Source of the DNA: Crossaster papposus
Taxonomy: Eukaryota; Echinodermata; Asteroidea; Velatida; Solasteridae
NCBI GenBank assembly: GCA_037893245.1
Contig: JBAIAA010000607.1
Span: 372,001-436,000 of the forward strand
Length of the DNA stretch: 64,000 nt
Reading direction: 5' to 3'
The notes under the pieces were generated by a model that saw only the letters and a list, made by a program, of their open reading frames with translations, was not told where the DNA came from and did no database searches. Below are positions 1-11,076 of the stretch, piece by piece; within the stretch, counting starts at the first letter, position 1, and every line of letters begins with the position of its first letter. Made by a program: the position numbers and the translations under genes.

Positions 1-591
1 GAAAAGTTTGTGCAATGGTGTAAGGAAAACTTCCTGGTTTTAAACTTACACAAAACTAAGGAAGTTGTGTTTGATTTTCTAAAAAAACTTAAGGAGATCG
101 ATCGTGTCAACATAAACGGTGTCGATATTGAAATCGTCACTGATCGCAAGTACCTGGGTACGCATATTGATAATCGTTTGAACTGGGATATCAACACTAA
201 AAAAATATGCTCGAAGGCTAACCAGCGGAATTATTTGTTGAGACAACTCAAACTGTTTAACATTGACCGGGATATAATCACTGTGTTTTACCAAAGTATT
301 ATTCGGTCAGTGATCATGTCCTGTTGTTTTGCAGGGGTTAATGATCTGACAATAGAAAATGCAAACAAATTTAATAGGATCACTAAAAGTAAAACGGCCA
401 GTAAAATCATTGGTAATGTTGTTCAGGACTTGAAAGCTATCTATGAGGCAGTCCAGCCGATAAAACTAAAATCGATACTGCTTGATGATACCCATCCACT
501 TTTAGTTTTGTATCTGTCGGGCAGATTACGACAACTGAAAACTAAGACAAATCGTTATTACATGTCCTTTGTTCCAAGTGCAATTTTTTGA
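1..591 (+). mobile_element. Non-LTR retrotransposon, C-terminal part of reverse transcriptase ORF (cut by window start)
   Basis: The reading frame is open from the window edge and ends at a TGA at 589-591. It encodes about 193 visible residues of the thumb and C-terminal region of an L2/CR1/Rex-like LINE reverse transcriptase. Visible hallmarks are an N-x-x-KTKE motif near residue 15, a YLGTHID motif near residue 50 with the following LNW, a helical region, and a terminal FVPSAI motif typical of the LINE ORF2 end. The catalytic palm (YxDD) would lie upstream of base 1. The stop falls in a T-run at 585-589 directly after FVPSAIF, and the next bases would continue the usual ending, so a one-base slip there is possible. 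The family call rests on motif recognition and the clade is uncertain. Confidence 0.8.
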
Positions 592-764
592 TTCAACAAA
601 GGTTTAAGAAGATGGCAGGTTAAATGTCTCTCTTATTCATTGAGGTACAGTGGGATTTTTTAAGGCTAAATGATTTTAAGTAAATTCTCAAGTTTTAACC
701 ATCTCCGTGCATTTATTTCTATTTGTAAAGTAGAACTTTGAACAACTGTCGAGTCAAATATAGC

Positions 765-1072
765 CTAATCTGAATCACAATTATGACACACATACAATTG
801 ACCTTTTGCAATGCCTGTACATTTCTCGTGTGACCAAAACTTGCATTGGAAACACTGGACCCAGTCTTCCCCTGCTTTGCTCTCTGACCATCGGCCTATA
901 AGCATACAAGACATGGGCTGTCAATGTCGTCGTACTCCGACGTGTCTGAGGATTGATGTTTCTTCTTCTTTTGTTTCTTCCCGCCAGCTTTCACTGCGGA
1001 TTTCTTTGCATTGCCCTTGAACAGTTTCTTTGGGTTCTGTTTCTTTTTACTAGGCCCAGACTTGCGTTGCTG
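765..1072 (-). pseudogene. Degenerate C-terminus of a pogo/CENP-B-type DDE transposase
   Basis: Read on the minus strand from about 1070 down to a TAG at 765-767. The sequence encodes a lysine-rich linker (many KK and KKK), an acidic stretch (SSDTSEYDD), and then a Cys/His-rich module: CLVC, WVQC, C-K-F-W-S-H-E-K-C and YVCHNC. This tail resembles the PHD-like zinc module at the end of pogo-type (HTH-psq plus DDE_1) transposases. An in-frame TAG follows CLVCL, and a one-base shift is needed to join the two halves, so the copy is broken. No DDE catalytic core is visible upstream. It lies just downstream of the PAN exon on the same strand, but I see no splice evidence joining them. Confidence 0.6.
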
Positions 1073-1142
1073 CTCCTATTTTTAATTTTTTTTTTTAACA
1101 TAGGCCTGTAGGCTAATTTCAAGGTTTTAAACAAACACTTAC

Positions 1143-1472
1143 TTGAACAGTTTCTGTCTTGTTATCCATCGGTTGTCTTGTGCCACCAAAGTACGAGAAG
1201 CCCAACATTTGTCGTAAACTTTCCGGGTTTTCCTCTGCCCTGGCCTCGTTCATGTCACACGTGTCAGCGGTGCCACCGTAATTGAACGACAAGCAGCGAT
1301 AGTGTCGGTGACAGAGCATCATGCATTTGACCAAGGATGTAGCGCGTGCGCTGAAGAACTTGTGCCCGACCAGCCCTTGGTTCTGCCGGGCGACATAGAG
1401 GCTTCCACTCGCCCCTAAGCAAGCTCGAGGTGCAGCGAATAACATCAAGAGAATTAACGCCAAAACACCCAT
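1143..1472 (-). CDS. First coding exon of a secreted PAN/apple-domain protein
   Basis: The ATG is at 1472-1470. The exon runs 110 codons to a donor (CAA|GTAAGTG) at 1143/1142, ending in phase 0. Residues 1-21 form a signal peptide (MGVLALILLMLFAAPRACLG). Residues about 25-100 resemble an invertebrate PAN/apple domain: G-H-K-F-F, V-K-C-M-M-L-C, R-C-L-S-F-N-Y, C-D-M-N-E and a GFSYFGG end. PAN modules bind proteins or glycans outside the cell and are often followed by lectin, fibrinogen-like or TSP modules. The downstream exons should lie below 1143 on this strand. I cannot find one, and only the pogo fragment and LINE sequence are there, so the rest is probably outside the window or lost. A GTG three bases upstream is not needed as a start. 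Confidence 0.75.
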
Positions 1473-2473
1473 CACATACCAAATTTCAGGACAACGCGAG
1501 ATACAAAGTGCAGGACAAAAAAAGTTACTGTGCCAGTGATGATGAGGCTAGTTACGTGCTGTTGATACTACACGTACCTTACGACTGAACGGCATCTTTC
1601 GTTCGTCTACGTTTTTTTATACCGCGGTTTATACTATACCACCTGTACCAGTGACGAGTATTTACTCTATACTATAGCGTTAATTATGTACGTTTGATAA
1701 GTTACTTAGTTTGTCACTAATTAATGCCCTTGGCCTTGGACCTGGCGCCACTCAGCTTCGTTGAAATAAAAACTGTTAGCAAATGAAATCAATCAAATTT
1801 CAGCTCCAAAATGGCGGTCACGGGTGTGCATTATTTTAACGAGTAGCAATGCGCAGTAAACAAGAACATCAATACAACTAAACTACCAATAAACGCATTT
1901 TTAACTTGCCCCTCTTCTTGATAAATTTACACTAAAATAATATATGATAAAAAAATATCATGGCCAAACAATTCCTATAGTCTAAAACCGCCAACCCCAG
2001 CGGTTGCCGGCTACGCGGCTACGCTGTGGTGGGCAATGAAGCTTAATGTGGCTTATTTGTGTATTAAACAAATAATAAGCCGCTCAAAGGAAGGCGTGGC
2101 ACAATTTTGTATTTATGACTTTTTTTACGACTTGGATTTTATGAAAATTCACGTGTATGAAAGCCATATCGCAACTGGTTAAAAAATGTCGGTGTCACAC
2201 ATTCTGTACAGAATCTTGCAATTTATTTTACGCTTTATGTGTGCGTTTATTCCCCGGTATAGCTATCATTTATTGGAAACATTGTGCATATTGTATTCTT
2301 TTTAAAAGAGTCACAGTCACGGGTACTTATCCCATGCCCTGAAAGTATTGTTTTCATGTACATGTAGTTTGAACTCTGTTTGACCTTAACTACATCAGCG
2401 TATCTTTTCTGCTTCTTGTTGCAGGTTCACACCTTTTTCATTGACAACACGTGTTGAATAAAACACTGGAGCT

Positions 2474-3230
2474 AAAGGCCCGGTCCCACTGGCCGATGGA
2501 CACAAAACGTATGCATAAAGGACACAGCGGACGAGCAAAATTTAGGCCTTAAGGCCCAGTCCCACTGCACTTACGAATGCAAAGAGGATGTAAAACGGAA
2601 ACAAATCTTGCCATCCGTTGGAAAACGCTATGCGTCCGTTGTGTACTCATTGCATACGTGTTTCATACGCTCTATCCATCGAGCATCCGTCCACTGTGAT
2701 TTCATCCGCGCAAAAAGTTTTGAGCTGCACAAAACTTTTAGAACGGATGAACTTTCCGCCGTGTACGATGTAAATCCGCGACAAATACGAGCAACAAACG
2801 TTCTATGTCCGTTATCATCCGCTAAACGTCCGCTGTATCCTCTCTGCATCCTCTGGGCATCCTCGCAACTCACATCCGCTGCAGCTGAAAACGGAAAGAG
2901 AGAGGAAAGATAAGGTACATGGAACGTCTATACATCGTTAGTAGCACGGAAATAGAAAGGATGTAAGCGTATGTATCTCGTATATTATCCCCGGTAACCC
3001 CTTCGGAGCTGTCATCCACTTCCATCCGCTTTCATCCGCTAGGCTTCCGATGAACATCCGTTTAACATCCCCGCTACATACTACCCACGTCCGTTCTTTT
3101 CCGTTCTGTTTTCGAAATTTTTTGCAAATTTTGTCCATTTCTGGAGCGGATGAAAACGGATGGAGCGACCCCCGAAATTGTGCTCGTCCGCTGTGTCCTT
3201 TATGTATACGTTTTGTGTCCATACGCTATT
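2474..3230. mobile_element. Inverted-repeat element saturated with CATCC/GGATG words
   Basis: Long inverted arms are at about 2493-2543 and 3176-3222; both read GATGGACACAAAACGTATGC-like sequence in opposite orientation. A second terminal-type motif, AAGGCCCAGTCCCACTGC, at 2549-2566 matches the ends of the element at 27113-27770, so this is probably a nested or composite copy. The interior carries more than 20 variants of CATCCG, GTCCGT and GGATG in both orientations. It has no meaningful coding capacity; open frames here are by-products of the repetition. Confidence 0.6.
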
Positions 3231-3521
3231 TCCCGATTCTGTTCCGTTACTGATAGGAGTTTGGCTGGCTGTCTAATTTTGGTTCGAAACACTTGAAGGA
3301 GGACAGTACAAATATCGTCTTTCTGAATTTACATGGTACACAGGGTCGCGCTACACCAGTCGAGATATCGCAAGTGATCATTTTATCCGAGTTATGTGAA
3401 CTTGAAAGTACTTAAGATAAGATGATTTTTGGAGTTTGTCTAACTCTTTATCACCCTCTTGTTCAGCAGCAATTTGATCTAAATCGATGATGTTGGAAGG
3501 TTCGACGTTTAGTGCATAGTA

Positions 3522-3690
3522 CAACGTGAAAGCGCGTCTGCGACTACATTATCTTTTCCTTTTACATGACACAAATCAGTTGTAAATTGGGAAATGTAAT
3601 TGAGTAGTCTAATCTCATGTGGTGAATATTTTTCAAGATTGGCATCAAAAGCATGGGTTAGTGGTTTGTGATCTGTGGCCAATTTCATAA
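3522..3690 (-). pseudogene. Ty3/gypsy-type RNase H fragment
   Basis: On the minus strand the sequence reads ATDHKPLTHAF, then L-E-K-Y-S-P-H-E-I-R, NYISQFTTD and V-K-G-K-D-N-V-V-A-D-A-L-S-R. This is the C-terminal half of the RNase H domain of Ty3/gypsy polyproteins (TDHKPL near the catalytic Asp, and the closing GKDNVVADALSR). Only about 55 residues remain. The upstream half is replaced at 3677 by a palindromic MITE, so the open frame continuing beyond is not retroelement protein. No integrase follows below 3522. Confidence 0.8.
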
Positions 3691-3915
3691 AACATGTAAG
3701 CACAACAATTTGCTTAGCACAAAAACGTCTTGCTCGGTAAAAACAGGTTATCGGCCAAAACTCCACGTGCTTTTCATTCAAAGCAAAAACCAGCTGAATA
3801 CCAGTCACAAACAATAGACATCTACGAAAAGTTTGGTTTGTAACCTTGTTTTTTTCCAAGGAAGAATGTTCATGCTAAGCAAATTTTGGTGCTTACACGT
3901 TTTATGAAATTGGCC
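3677..3915. mobile_element. MITE with GGCCAATTTCAT inverted ends
   Basis: The left end reads GGCCAATTTCATAAAACATG and continues TAAGCACAACAATTTGCTTAGCA. The right end is its inverse: TGCTAAGCAAATTTTGGTGC, then TTACACGTTTTATGAAATTGGCC. Arms are about 42 bp with few differences. It interrupts the gypsy RNase H fragment. The ends match two other palindromic pieces, at 50634-50725 and near 54278. Confidence 0.7.
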
Positions 3916-4443
3916 CCTGTATAGATACACAAATCGCGACCTTCCAGCAGTAATGTTGAGGAGATGGTCGATGCAGCACTATGATACGGGTATGACTTGC
4001 AGTATGAACGATGTCAGTCTGTATAGACTCAAAAGAAGATGACTGATGTTAAGGCAGGCTTGGCCCGGCAGACAGCGACAATCCAGATTTGAATAAGAGG
4101 GCGACCCCACCTCAAATGCGGTCTTTCCTAGGAGAATGAACAAGTTTGTGGCCTGATGAGACAATAGGCCGTAATCATACAAATAAGCTTTTACTAGGCT
4201 TTTTATAAAACTGAGCTTTCACTCATAATCATTAGCATACAAGCTAATCCAGTAGGAGCTTGTTTCTTTGCTAGTTACAGTCACATTGACACTCGTGATG
4301 ATATCAATCCTACCACGTACCGAACTTTGTTTCGATTTAATATAAGGAGAATGTTGAATGGCTAAATGCCAGCAGAAATTGAGGATGACATCTTGCTGAT
4401 GGTCGGATTTTCATCGCCTCTTGATGATGTAGAGATCTTGCTC

Positions 4444-4713
4444 CTATAGACTTGGGACAACCTTCCGATTTCCAGTTTCATTTGCATCAGTTTTCTTCTT
4501 AACCTGTGATTTCATGTTGGCTACTTTCTTTGATATTTGTTTCTCGTCCATTGTTTTACCCATGATGTTAGCAATGGTGACTTTGGCCTTCTGAAGTGCG
4601 CTTGTCTTTATCTCCTTAATGCCAGGCAATTGGCTCTTTTCAATAAGGACTGGATAGTCCTTGATGATGGACACGGATACAACAGCGAGTGGTCTCAGTG
4701 TTGTCAGATTCAA
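4444..4713 (-). pseudogene. Possible Myb/trihelix-like DNA-binding fragment of a transposon
   Basis: An open frame of about 88 codons on the minus strand ends at 4444. It contains I-K-D-Y-P-V-L-I-E-K-S, then K-Q-I-S-K-K-V-A-N-M-K, then K-K-K-T-D-A-N-E-T-G-N. This arrangement (acidic start, helix, K-K-x-x-N-M-K, lysine run, T-G-N) recalls Myb/SANT-like DNA-binding modules of transposon ORFs in cnidarians and echinoderms. No start, partner domain or terminal repeats are visible. Recognition is weak. Confidence 0.3.
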
Positions 4714-4959
4714 AGGTAGCTATGTTTGCAAACCAAATCGTGATGTTATAACAGCATGTATAGGCCTATACAGTCACTTTCCTAGACATAAATAAGTAAA
4801 TGCTATTGTTATACTAGTAAGCATTTGCTAGAAATGGCAAGCAACAGGTGTTTGTCAAAGCAAAAAGTTATGAATAGCTTTTTTATCAATTACTTGAGCT
4901 AGACTTTTTACTTGTTGAGCAAATGCTTTTGCTTAAATCTTTCGCTACCTAGAAATTGT

Positions 4960-5220
4960 TACGTTTTGTGAATACGGGCTAATGTCTAAGATTCTTTGAT
5001 CCTGCTGCGATTGGAACCAAGTCTCCGTTAAAGCAAGTATGTCAATACCATGCTCTTTCAGATGAACCTTGATTAGGACGGCCTTATTGCATGCTGACTG
5101 GCAGTTGATTAGGCCAAGTCTTGACATGGTGTGTTCCACAGTGTGGACCACTATGTCTATAGATGGAAGATTGTTTTTTCCCGTCTCTGCAGCTCCGGTG
5201 TACACGGCGCTGATTACCAT
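4960..5220 (-). pseudogene. LINE apurinic-like endonuclease N-terminus
   Basis: The minus-strand frame contains G-L-I-N-C-Q-S-A-C-N-K-A, then H-G-I-D-I-L-A-L-T-E-T-W-F. This is the first part of the APE-type endonuclease of L2/CR1/Rex-like non-LTR elements: the N-x-x-S-x-x-N-K motif followed by the LTETW catalytic Glu. The rest of the endonuclease and the RT are absent, and the frame is lost below about 4950. It is unrelated in position and strand to the RT fragment at 1-591. Confidence 0.7.
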
Positions 5221-5289
5221 TGCCCAAATTGATGATCGTTTGATAGACCAGACAGGGCAGACTAATTAGTTGCTGTGGTGTCATCAACA

Positions 5290-6515
5290 GTGAGTTCTTT
5301 CAGATCATTGTTGCTGTATTGTAACATATTGCCGCTGTTTCACACTTGGGTGACCACTTAGTGTAGATCAACATACTGTGGGAATAGCATGGCGTCACCG
5401 GTAAGCTACAGTACAGTACAGTACAGCCCAGAATCAGCAAACTTGAACCTTCTCAATCGATGCACTATATGGTTGTTCTGGCGATCGGAGTAGATCAAAT
5501 TGTTCTATAAACATTACTTATAGGAAGAAAAAAATCAACACTTTTGCAGGAACCAAAATATTTTTTTAGCCATTTTTAAATTATAAATTGTATACTTTTC
5601 TATTACTCCCCTAAACAAGCCATTCTGAACATTTTGAGCATCTCAGAAAATATGTAGCTCTAACGGTTTAGAAGATACAGCTACGTCGGAAGTAGCACTT
5701 CCGATAAAAAAGGGCGTGGCCATTTTAAAAGGGCGTAGTCATTTTCGGGCTGTTTGCCCCGGATACAGATTTTGGCACACATCCCTTGTTCCTTGGGGTC
5801 ATATTAGATATTAGCCTAAAACAGTTGAGTTATCCTCTCCTAAATAATGTGCATACATGTCCTAGACTATATCTTTCCATTATTTACGCACTATATAGCG
5901 CGACGAGGAAAATTTGAGGTTTAACGCATGTTGCTGCTAACGGCTCGCTCCTTCGTGACGTCATGCCGACCGCGAGAATACCGAACGATCGACATGCCCA
6001 ACAAAATCTGTAGATCTCGTGATGTTCGTCATAGCGTCCCACTAGTATGTGAAACTTTCTACTCTTGGCTACAATTTCAAGCCAGTCGGATTTGACTTAT
6101 TGAGGTTTCACGGTACATGTACATTTGACATCCCTGTCAATTTTATTGAAAATTTCACTTCTTTAAACATATATACAAAAAATCATGCTTTTCTGGTCAA
6201 CTGAGGGCACTGTTGCTGTGATGTCATTTCAGGAAGACATTGTTCAAGTTTGGGGGTTTAAACAATTTCTCCAAAAAGTTTGCTCACAACACAACAAAAA
6301 GAGAAACAAACTGCTGGCAACTTTTCGTTCTGAAATATCTGTAATTTAAGCCTTTTCACTCATAAATGATAACGATATGAAAACGTGCAGTGAGGCAAGA
6401 AGCCAAATCGGCCTATTGAATTGTACAGGGGTCAAACTTTCCAGTCATTTTTTTACACAAATAAACCACAAGGGAAACTGACTAGGTATTAATTTGCATA
6501 TTCTTCTGAACAAAG
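5290..6515. other. Non-coding stretch, nothing recognised
   Basis: I see no gene, tRNA-like promoter, clear terminal repeats or tandem array here. There are short GGGCGTGGC repeats near 5710-5745 and AT-rich sequence. Confidence 0.5.
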
Positions 6516-6519
6516 AAAT

Positions 6520-6598
6520 CGGCAGGGCGGGACTTGAACCTGCGATCTCCGGAACACCGAACCGGCGCTCTACCAACTGAGCTATCTTGCCCTAAGTT
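6520..6598 (-). mobile_element. tRNA-derived SINE head (or decayed tRNA)
   Basis: On the minus strand the sequence is tRNA-like. There is an A box (TAGCTCAGTTGG), a D-arm GCTC/GAGC, an anticodon-like stem CCGG/CCGG and a B box (GGTTCAAGTCC). The acceptor stem pairs only at its first four positions, the T stem has a mismatch, and residue 33 is C, so a functional tRNA is unlikely. A related sequence with similar flanks (CTCC-A-ATTGTCA) occurs at 19515-19592, which supports a SINE family. Confidence 0.6.
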
Positions 6599-6647
6599 GC
6601 CGGTCTCCCATATTGTCAGTACATCTTTTTTCAAGAGAACTTTTTAC

Positions 6648-6712
6648 TATCCCCTAAATCCACCCATTCCTAATAATTAAAGCAATTACCAATAGTGTAT
6701 CCTACCTCTAAT
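6648..6712. mobile_element. Fragment of the TTAA-type AGGTAGTATACACC MITE family
   Basis: The piece AAATCCACCCATTCCTAATAAT through to GTGTATCCTACCT matches the right end of the full-length copy at 20506-20884. Confidence 0.6.
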
Positions 6713-7089
6713 GATTAGCATAAAACTAAAATGGCACCAAAATACATTTACAACTTAGGTTTAATATAGGACACAAATGTGTCCTGAGCAGCAGCGAGCT
6801 ATAGCGCGGTCATAGGCAACCGTAGGCAGTCTCTGTACGAGCGGCATACGAGCTACCTACGACCTAGATACGGTTGCGTATTGATCATGATATACCCCGC
6901 ATCCGCATAGCGCAGCAATCCGCAGCAACATCATGACGCCAAGGTGTGACCGAGGCAGGAGTGCTGCGTCATTAAGGTAAATTCATAAATGGACAGGGAT
7001 TGAACTGTGGTGGACCGCGGGGAACCCCAAACCGACAGTCCGTACCCCTGTAGCTGATGTGTAGTCAACATAAGCAGGCCCGAACACAG

Positions 7090-7114
7090 CCCCCCCCCCC
7101 CCCCCCCCCCCCCC
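7090..7114. repeat. Poly(C) tract of about 25
   Basis: Pure C homopolymer. Its length is likely to be uncertain in the assembly. Confidence 0.9.
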
Positions 7115-8632
7115 ACATGCCTTCCTGGATGCTATAATTTACCTTTACAGAAAGCCAACAGTACAAATTCCCATTTTGTTCAGATGTTCAAGGCTGCCAC
7201 TAGCCTCCACTTGACACTTCTGCCGACCGACTCCATCTACTAGAATCGCGTGTACATTAGATCCACTGCAATCGGATCTACACTCAACTTCGTATTGAGC
7301 TAAACACACCATTTTGGAGACTGTTGAATTCAGTTGTAGAACTTCTCTAAATATATGGGAAAATGCTTCAGTTTGCCGTTCCTACATCTCGAGTTACCAG
7401 TTTTGACTGACTTCACCCAATTTTCATAACACGATCTGCGATTGCGTGAATCTTTGAAAGTTTCTTAGCAGATTAGATTATAGATCCCTCCTATAGATAG
7501 CCACCTTCATAGAAGATAGAATGCAGGCGTATTGTAAGCAAACAAGCACGTGTTGCACAATTAATGTAGAAAATGTTCCAAACGCGCGCTTCTTGCTCAA
7601 AACGACTGTGTTCGAAGTATCGTGCAGCCGCGCGATGCGCAAATTATATGCAAGTTGGCGCTCGAAATGCCGATGCAAGTGGATGATCCTCAACAATTCG
7701 GGGATGTAAAAGGTACCTAGCTCAACTAAGCATTCTCTCAATACTTTTTAAAAGTGGCCGCAATTGCTTGTCGCTCCACATATTTCTTCAAGCAAAACTT
7801 CAGGACAAATCTGCGATTACCCTGTAGCCAAATAACTGTGCCAAATTCCACTTTGTCATTAATTGAACAAGGTTTTCACCAATCTGCTTGATACTGCCCA
7901 ATGACTAATATATTGCCCAATAATTATGACGACGATAACAAGTATCAGAGTAAAGACATTTGTGGGAAGACAGTGATGCATCAGGTTTTGTCGGGTAAAA
8001 CCAGACACGAGTTACAAAATAAACAGTTCGATTTTGTTGTGTAGTTTTTATTAATAATCACAACCAAAATGTGGTCATTATAATGTGGCTGGTGTTACCA
8101 TGAGCACATGACCGGAAATTTGATCATGTGATAGGGAACTTTTTTATTGCCAGGGGCACAAATTAGTCAGAACAAGCTTAAATTTCAAAGCATCTTGGGC
8201 AAAATATTTACGATGGAAACATTTCCTGATGAGGCTTTGTTGACAGTTGCAAAGCAAAAAGTCCAGCTTTAATTTGACGCTTCCTAAAACTACAGGGAAA
8301 CCCCAGAATGTGGCAATCCCATGTGTATCCCCTTCTAAACACTTTCTGTGAAATGCCAACAATTTGGACCACATTTTCAAATGCTGATAAAACTTTTTTC
8401 GGCAGAGTTAGATAAAACAAGCCGAATTAATCTAAGAGTTCCAACTACTGTACCAGTGTGGAAATAAAGGGACTAAATTCTGTGTAGATGTCACTTTCAG
8501 AAATTGACGTTTGTAGAAATTGACCTATTTTATTGTTGTATATTGAAGTTGATAACAGTCGTTGAAACCAGTTTCATTCGTATCATGTACTTATGCGGCT
8601 TAATTAGTTGGTACTTTATTATGATAACTATT
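7115..8632. other. Non-coding; one dispersed repeat
   Basis: No gene is seen. The block at about 7795-7905 (GACAAATCTGCGATTACCCT, later TTTTCACCAATCTG) is repeated in diverged form at 24620-24870. Confidence 0.5.
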
Positions 8633-8761
8633 CACTGCAAAAACTGCGGTGTTAAATTTAACACTTTTGGTGTTTATATTGGACCATTCGCCCAATATAA
8701 ACACCAAAGGTGTTAAATTCACACCAAAGGTGTTAAATTTAACATAGACGTTTTAGCAGTG
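8633..8761. mobile_element. Palindromic MITE built from GTGTTAAATTTAACAC
   Basis: Ends read CACTGCAAAAACTGCGG and the inverse, CGTTTTAGCAGTG. The interior repeats GTGTTAAATTTAACA and ACACCAAAGGTGTTAA, and a mirrored AATATTGG...CCAATATT core forms the loop. It is about 129 bp long. The terminal style CACT-C-AAAAAC resembles the larger element at 55191-56544. Confidence 0.65.
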
Positions 8762-9059
8762 TACATGTATGCATGTACAGTGTGTGCAAGGTTGTTCACA
8801 ATCATTTTAGGAATAAGCAAAAAACAAATGGTCCATTATTGATGTACTCGTACATTGAGAGATCTGAAATTCACAAAAAGAAGTCGCGCCCAAAATAGAG
8901 GCTAAATCCGAACCTAAGTACATGTACTACATTTTCTCATGTAGGTAAAAAATTTGAAGTGATGAAATAACCAGTTGACAGCAAAAGAAACAAGAGGTAA
9001 TGTAACTCCTTAAAAAAAAAGCAATTGCTAAAAATAAGGGGGTTGGGGAAGGGGGGAGA

Positions 9060-9205
9060 ATCGACTGCACTAGGAAGCAGGAGGTTGTGGGTTCGAGTCC
9101 AACCTGAGTGATTTATTTCTCATGATCTCTCGGGGCAACACTGAGTATACAGTGTTTATAAAAATCCCGGTGACAAAGGGCCAAAAGCTCAATATTGAAT
9201 TGACA
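9060..9205 (+). mobile_element. tRNA-derived SINE, family with GAGTATACAGTG body
   Basis: A Pol III B box (GGTTCGAGTCC, 9090-9100) follows GCACTAGGAAGCAGG. The body contains CAACACTGAGTATACAGTG and AAAGGGCCAAAA. Sister copies are at 13700-13850, 13910-14045 and 48638-48778. Confidence 0.7.
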
Positions 9206-9247
9206 TCACCCTGACTATTATGAATGGTGTATCCACTGTCACTATCA

Positions 9248-9445
9248 TAGAGAGGGAGTGTGGCCTAGCGGTCATGGTTCATGACTCATGATCAGAGGGT
9301 CATCGGTTCGAATCCAGCTGCTGGCCATATGTTGTTTCCTTGGGCAAGCCACTTCACCCCCAGTTGCCTCTCTCAACCCAGGAGTATAAAATAGGTACCG
9401 ACATTACCTGGGGAGTAGTAACCTGCGATGGGCTAGCATCCCAAT
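9248..9445 (+). mobile_element. tRNA-derived SINE, full head plus body
   Basis: An A box TGGCCTAGCGG (9261-9271) and B box GGTTCGAATCC (9305-9315) have correct tRNA-like spacing. They are followed by a body with GGGCAAGCCACTTCACCCC, a GGTACC block and GCGATGGGCTAGCATCCC. A head-less, diverged copy of the body is at about 40170-40260. Confidence 0.7.
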
Positions 9446-9704
9446 CCAGAAAGAATAGAAATATTGTCATTCATTTCATTCTGCAGAAACCGGAGTTAAA
9501 CACCGGGACAGTCTTTGCTCTGCTCACTATCGTGTTGATATAAACACAATGTACACAGGAAGAGCTCAGCCCATACGTGTATGCAACACTGTGCATTGAA
9601 ACATGGTTGTACCACCTGCTATTCTTCATCAGCATTCTGCACAAACTTTCCACACACGCTACACAAGCTTTCCGCAAATCAAAACAGGTCCTAAATTTCG
9701 TTTG

Positions 9705-9989
9705 TCATTTCGCTAGTTTCCTCTTTTTCACCATCGGGGGTTTCATACCCCCTGAGAAGAAGGTGCCTGCATTCGGGGCGCCGGTGGGCCCTGCTGCTGG
9801 CACTGAGTTGCTGTTGACTTGTTGCTGCTGTTGCTGCTGCTGTTGCTGTTGCTGCTGCTGCTGTTGGTGTGGGTGGTGTTGGTGCTGGTGTTGTTGACCT
9901 GGTTCTTCCTTGATCTCCTCTTTGATGGAAACGGTGCCATTCTGCAGCTGCTCCGCGATCACGGGGATGGGCTTCTCACCGGGTTTGGC
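9705..9989 (-). CDS. MED6: MED6 last coding exon with polyglutamine tail
   Basis: The acceptor AATACCACAG precedes 9989 and the TGA stop is at 9707-9705. The exon has 285 nt, or 94 residues. It starts [10 protein letters not shown] (human: LKPGEKPVPV). It continues with an acidic KEEIKEEPG, a His/Gln stretch, 16 glutamines, a Gly/Pro/Ala-rich part and terminal KKRKLAK. The C-terminal tail of MED6 is the least conserved part of the family, so the expansion is plausible in a working protein. Confidence 0.93.
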   Translation of the reverse strand, partial: AKPGEKPIPVIAEQLQNGTVSIKEEIKEEPGQQHQHQHHPHQQQQQQQQQQQQQQQQVNSNSVPAAGPTGAPNAGTFFSGGMKPPMVKKRKLAK

Positions 9990-11042
9990 CTGTGGTATTG
10001 AGAGGACAACATGAAAATATGCCATTTCAAACGAGAAAAAGGGCACTAATATCAATAGAGCTACCCACTGGATGTGAATTTGGAATTTAACGACTTAACC
10101 CCAACTTCCTAGTGTAATTTACTAGGAACCATACCCATCCTTGCAAATTCCAACACCATGTGGCAAACTGTACACACAAACTGTTGGACTCTGATTCTAG
10201 AGGTAACCCAGTGTGAAAGACAGTCGGTCTATGGGTCAATGTACTCATCCTAACAGATTCCAACAAAACCCGATGTTAGAGCTTGACTGGATGGGAATTG
10301 TTAGGGTTAATCCAGGATGTGAATTTGAAAGAGGATGTAAATTTGGAAGAGGATGTGAGTTAAAGCATTGGATGTGATTTTAGAAATCATTTGTCGAAAT
10401 CACATCCTGCTAATGAATGTCTGCTTTGAATGCAAAATCACATCATGCTACAAGCAACAATTTGCTGGTTACACTTCTGGCTGGATGGCTCATGATCAGT
10501 TGGTACAGCACTGGACATGTGTTGCACTTTAGAAGGTTCAGATCCTACCTTAGTATACATTGTTATGTTTGTTAAAGGGTAACTGAAATTAAAAACTTTA
10601 ATATGGCGAAATATACGCTTTAATAACGCTGAATACTTAACTGAAAAACTTTTTATTTGTTTAGGTTTGCTCATTAATCGTGACCCTAAAATGAAAAGCA
10701 ATATGCGCCGTGCCCCGCCCACAAAAGATGACGTCACGGTAAGAATATGGCGTGGCTATACCAGGCTAGGCCTAGCCTTGAATACAAGGCTGCACTGTAT
10801 CCGTAACGTGGGATCATCGTTTGTCATAACACCAAACGTGTACATAGCCCGCAATGCATTATTATACGTACAATGTACTTATCATACACGCACCCACGCC
10901 CCGCGCGCATGAGAACCAGCTGAGTATATATAATAATGCACGTGACCCACTCCAGGAAAAGGTGACATAAGTCGCAAACACTAAAAATAGAGTTATGTAC
11001 ATGATTGAAAAGTCCAAGATATAAGCTTTCATTTGGTACAGA

Positions 11043-11076
<34 letters not shown>

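Noticed and set aside
6520..6598. Genuine tRNA gene
   Set aside because: Acceptor and T stems mispair, position 33 is C, and a sister copy shares non-tRNA flanks; a SINE head is more likely.
9577..10001. Plus-strand Leu and Cys runs
   Set aside because: Antisense of the MED6 polyglutamine codons.
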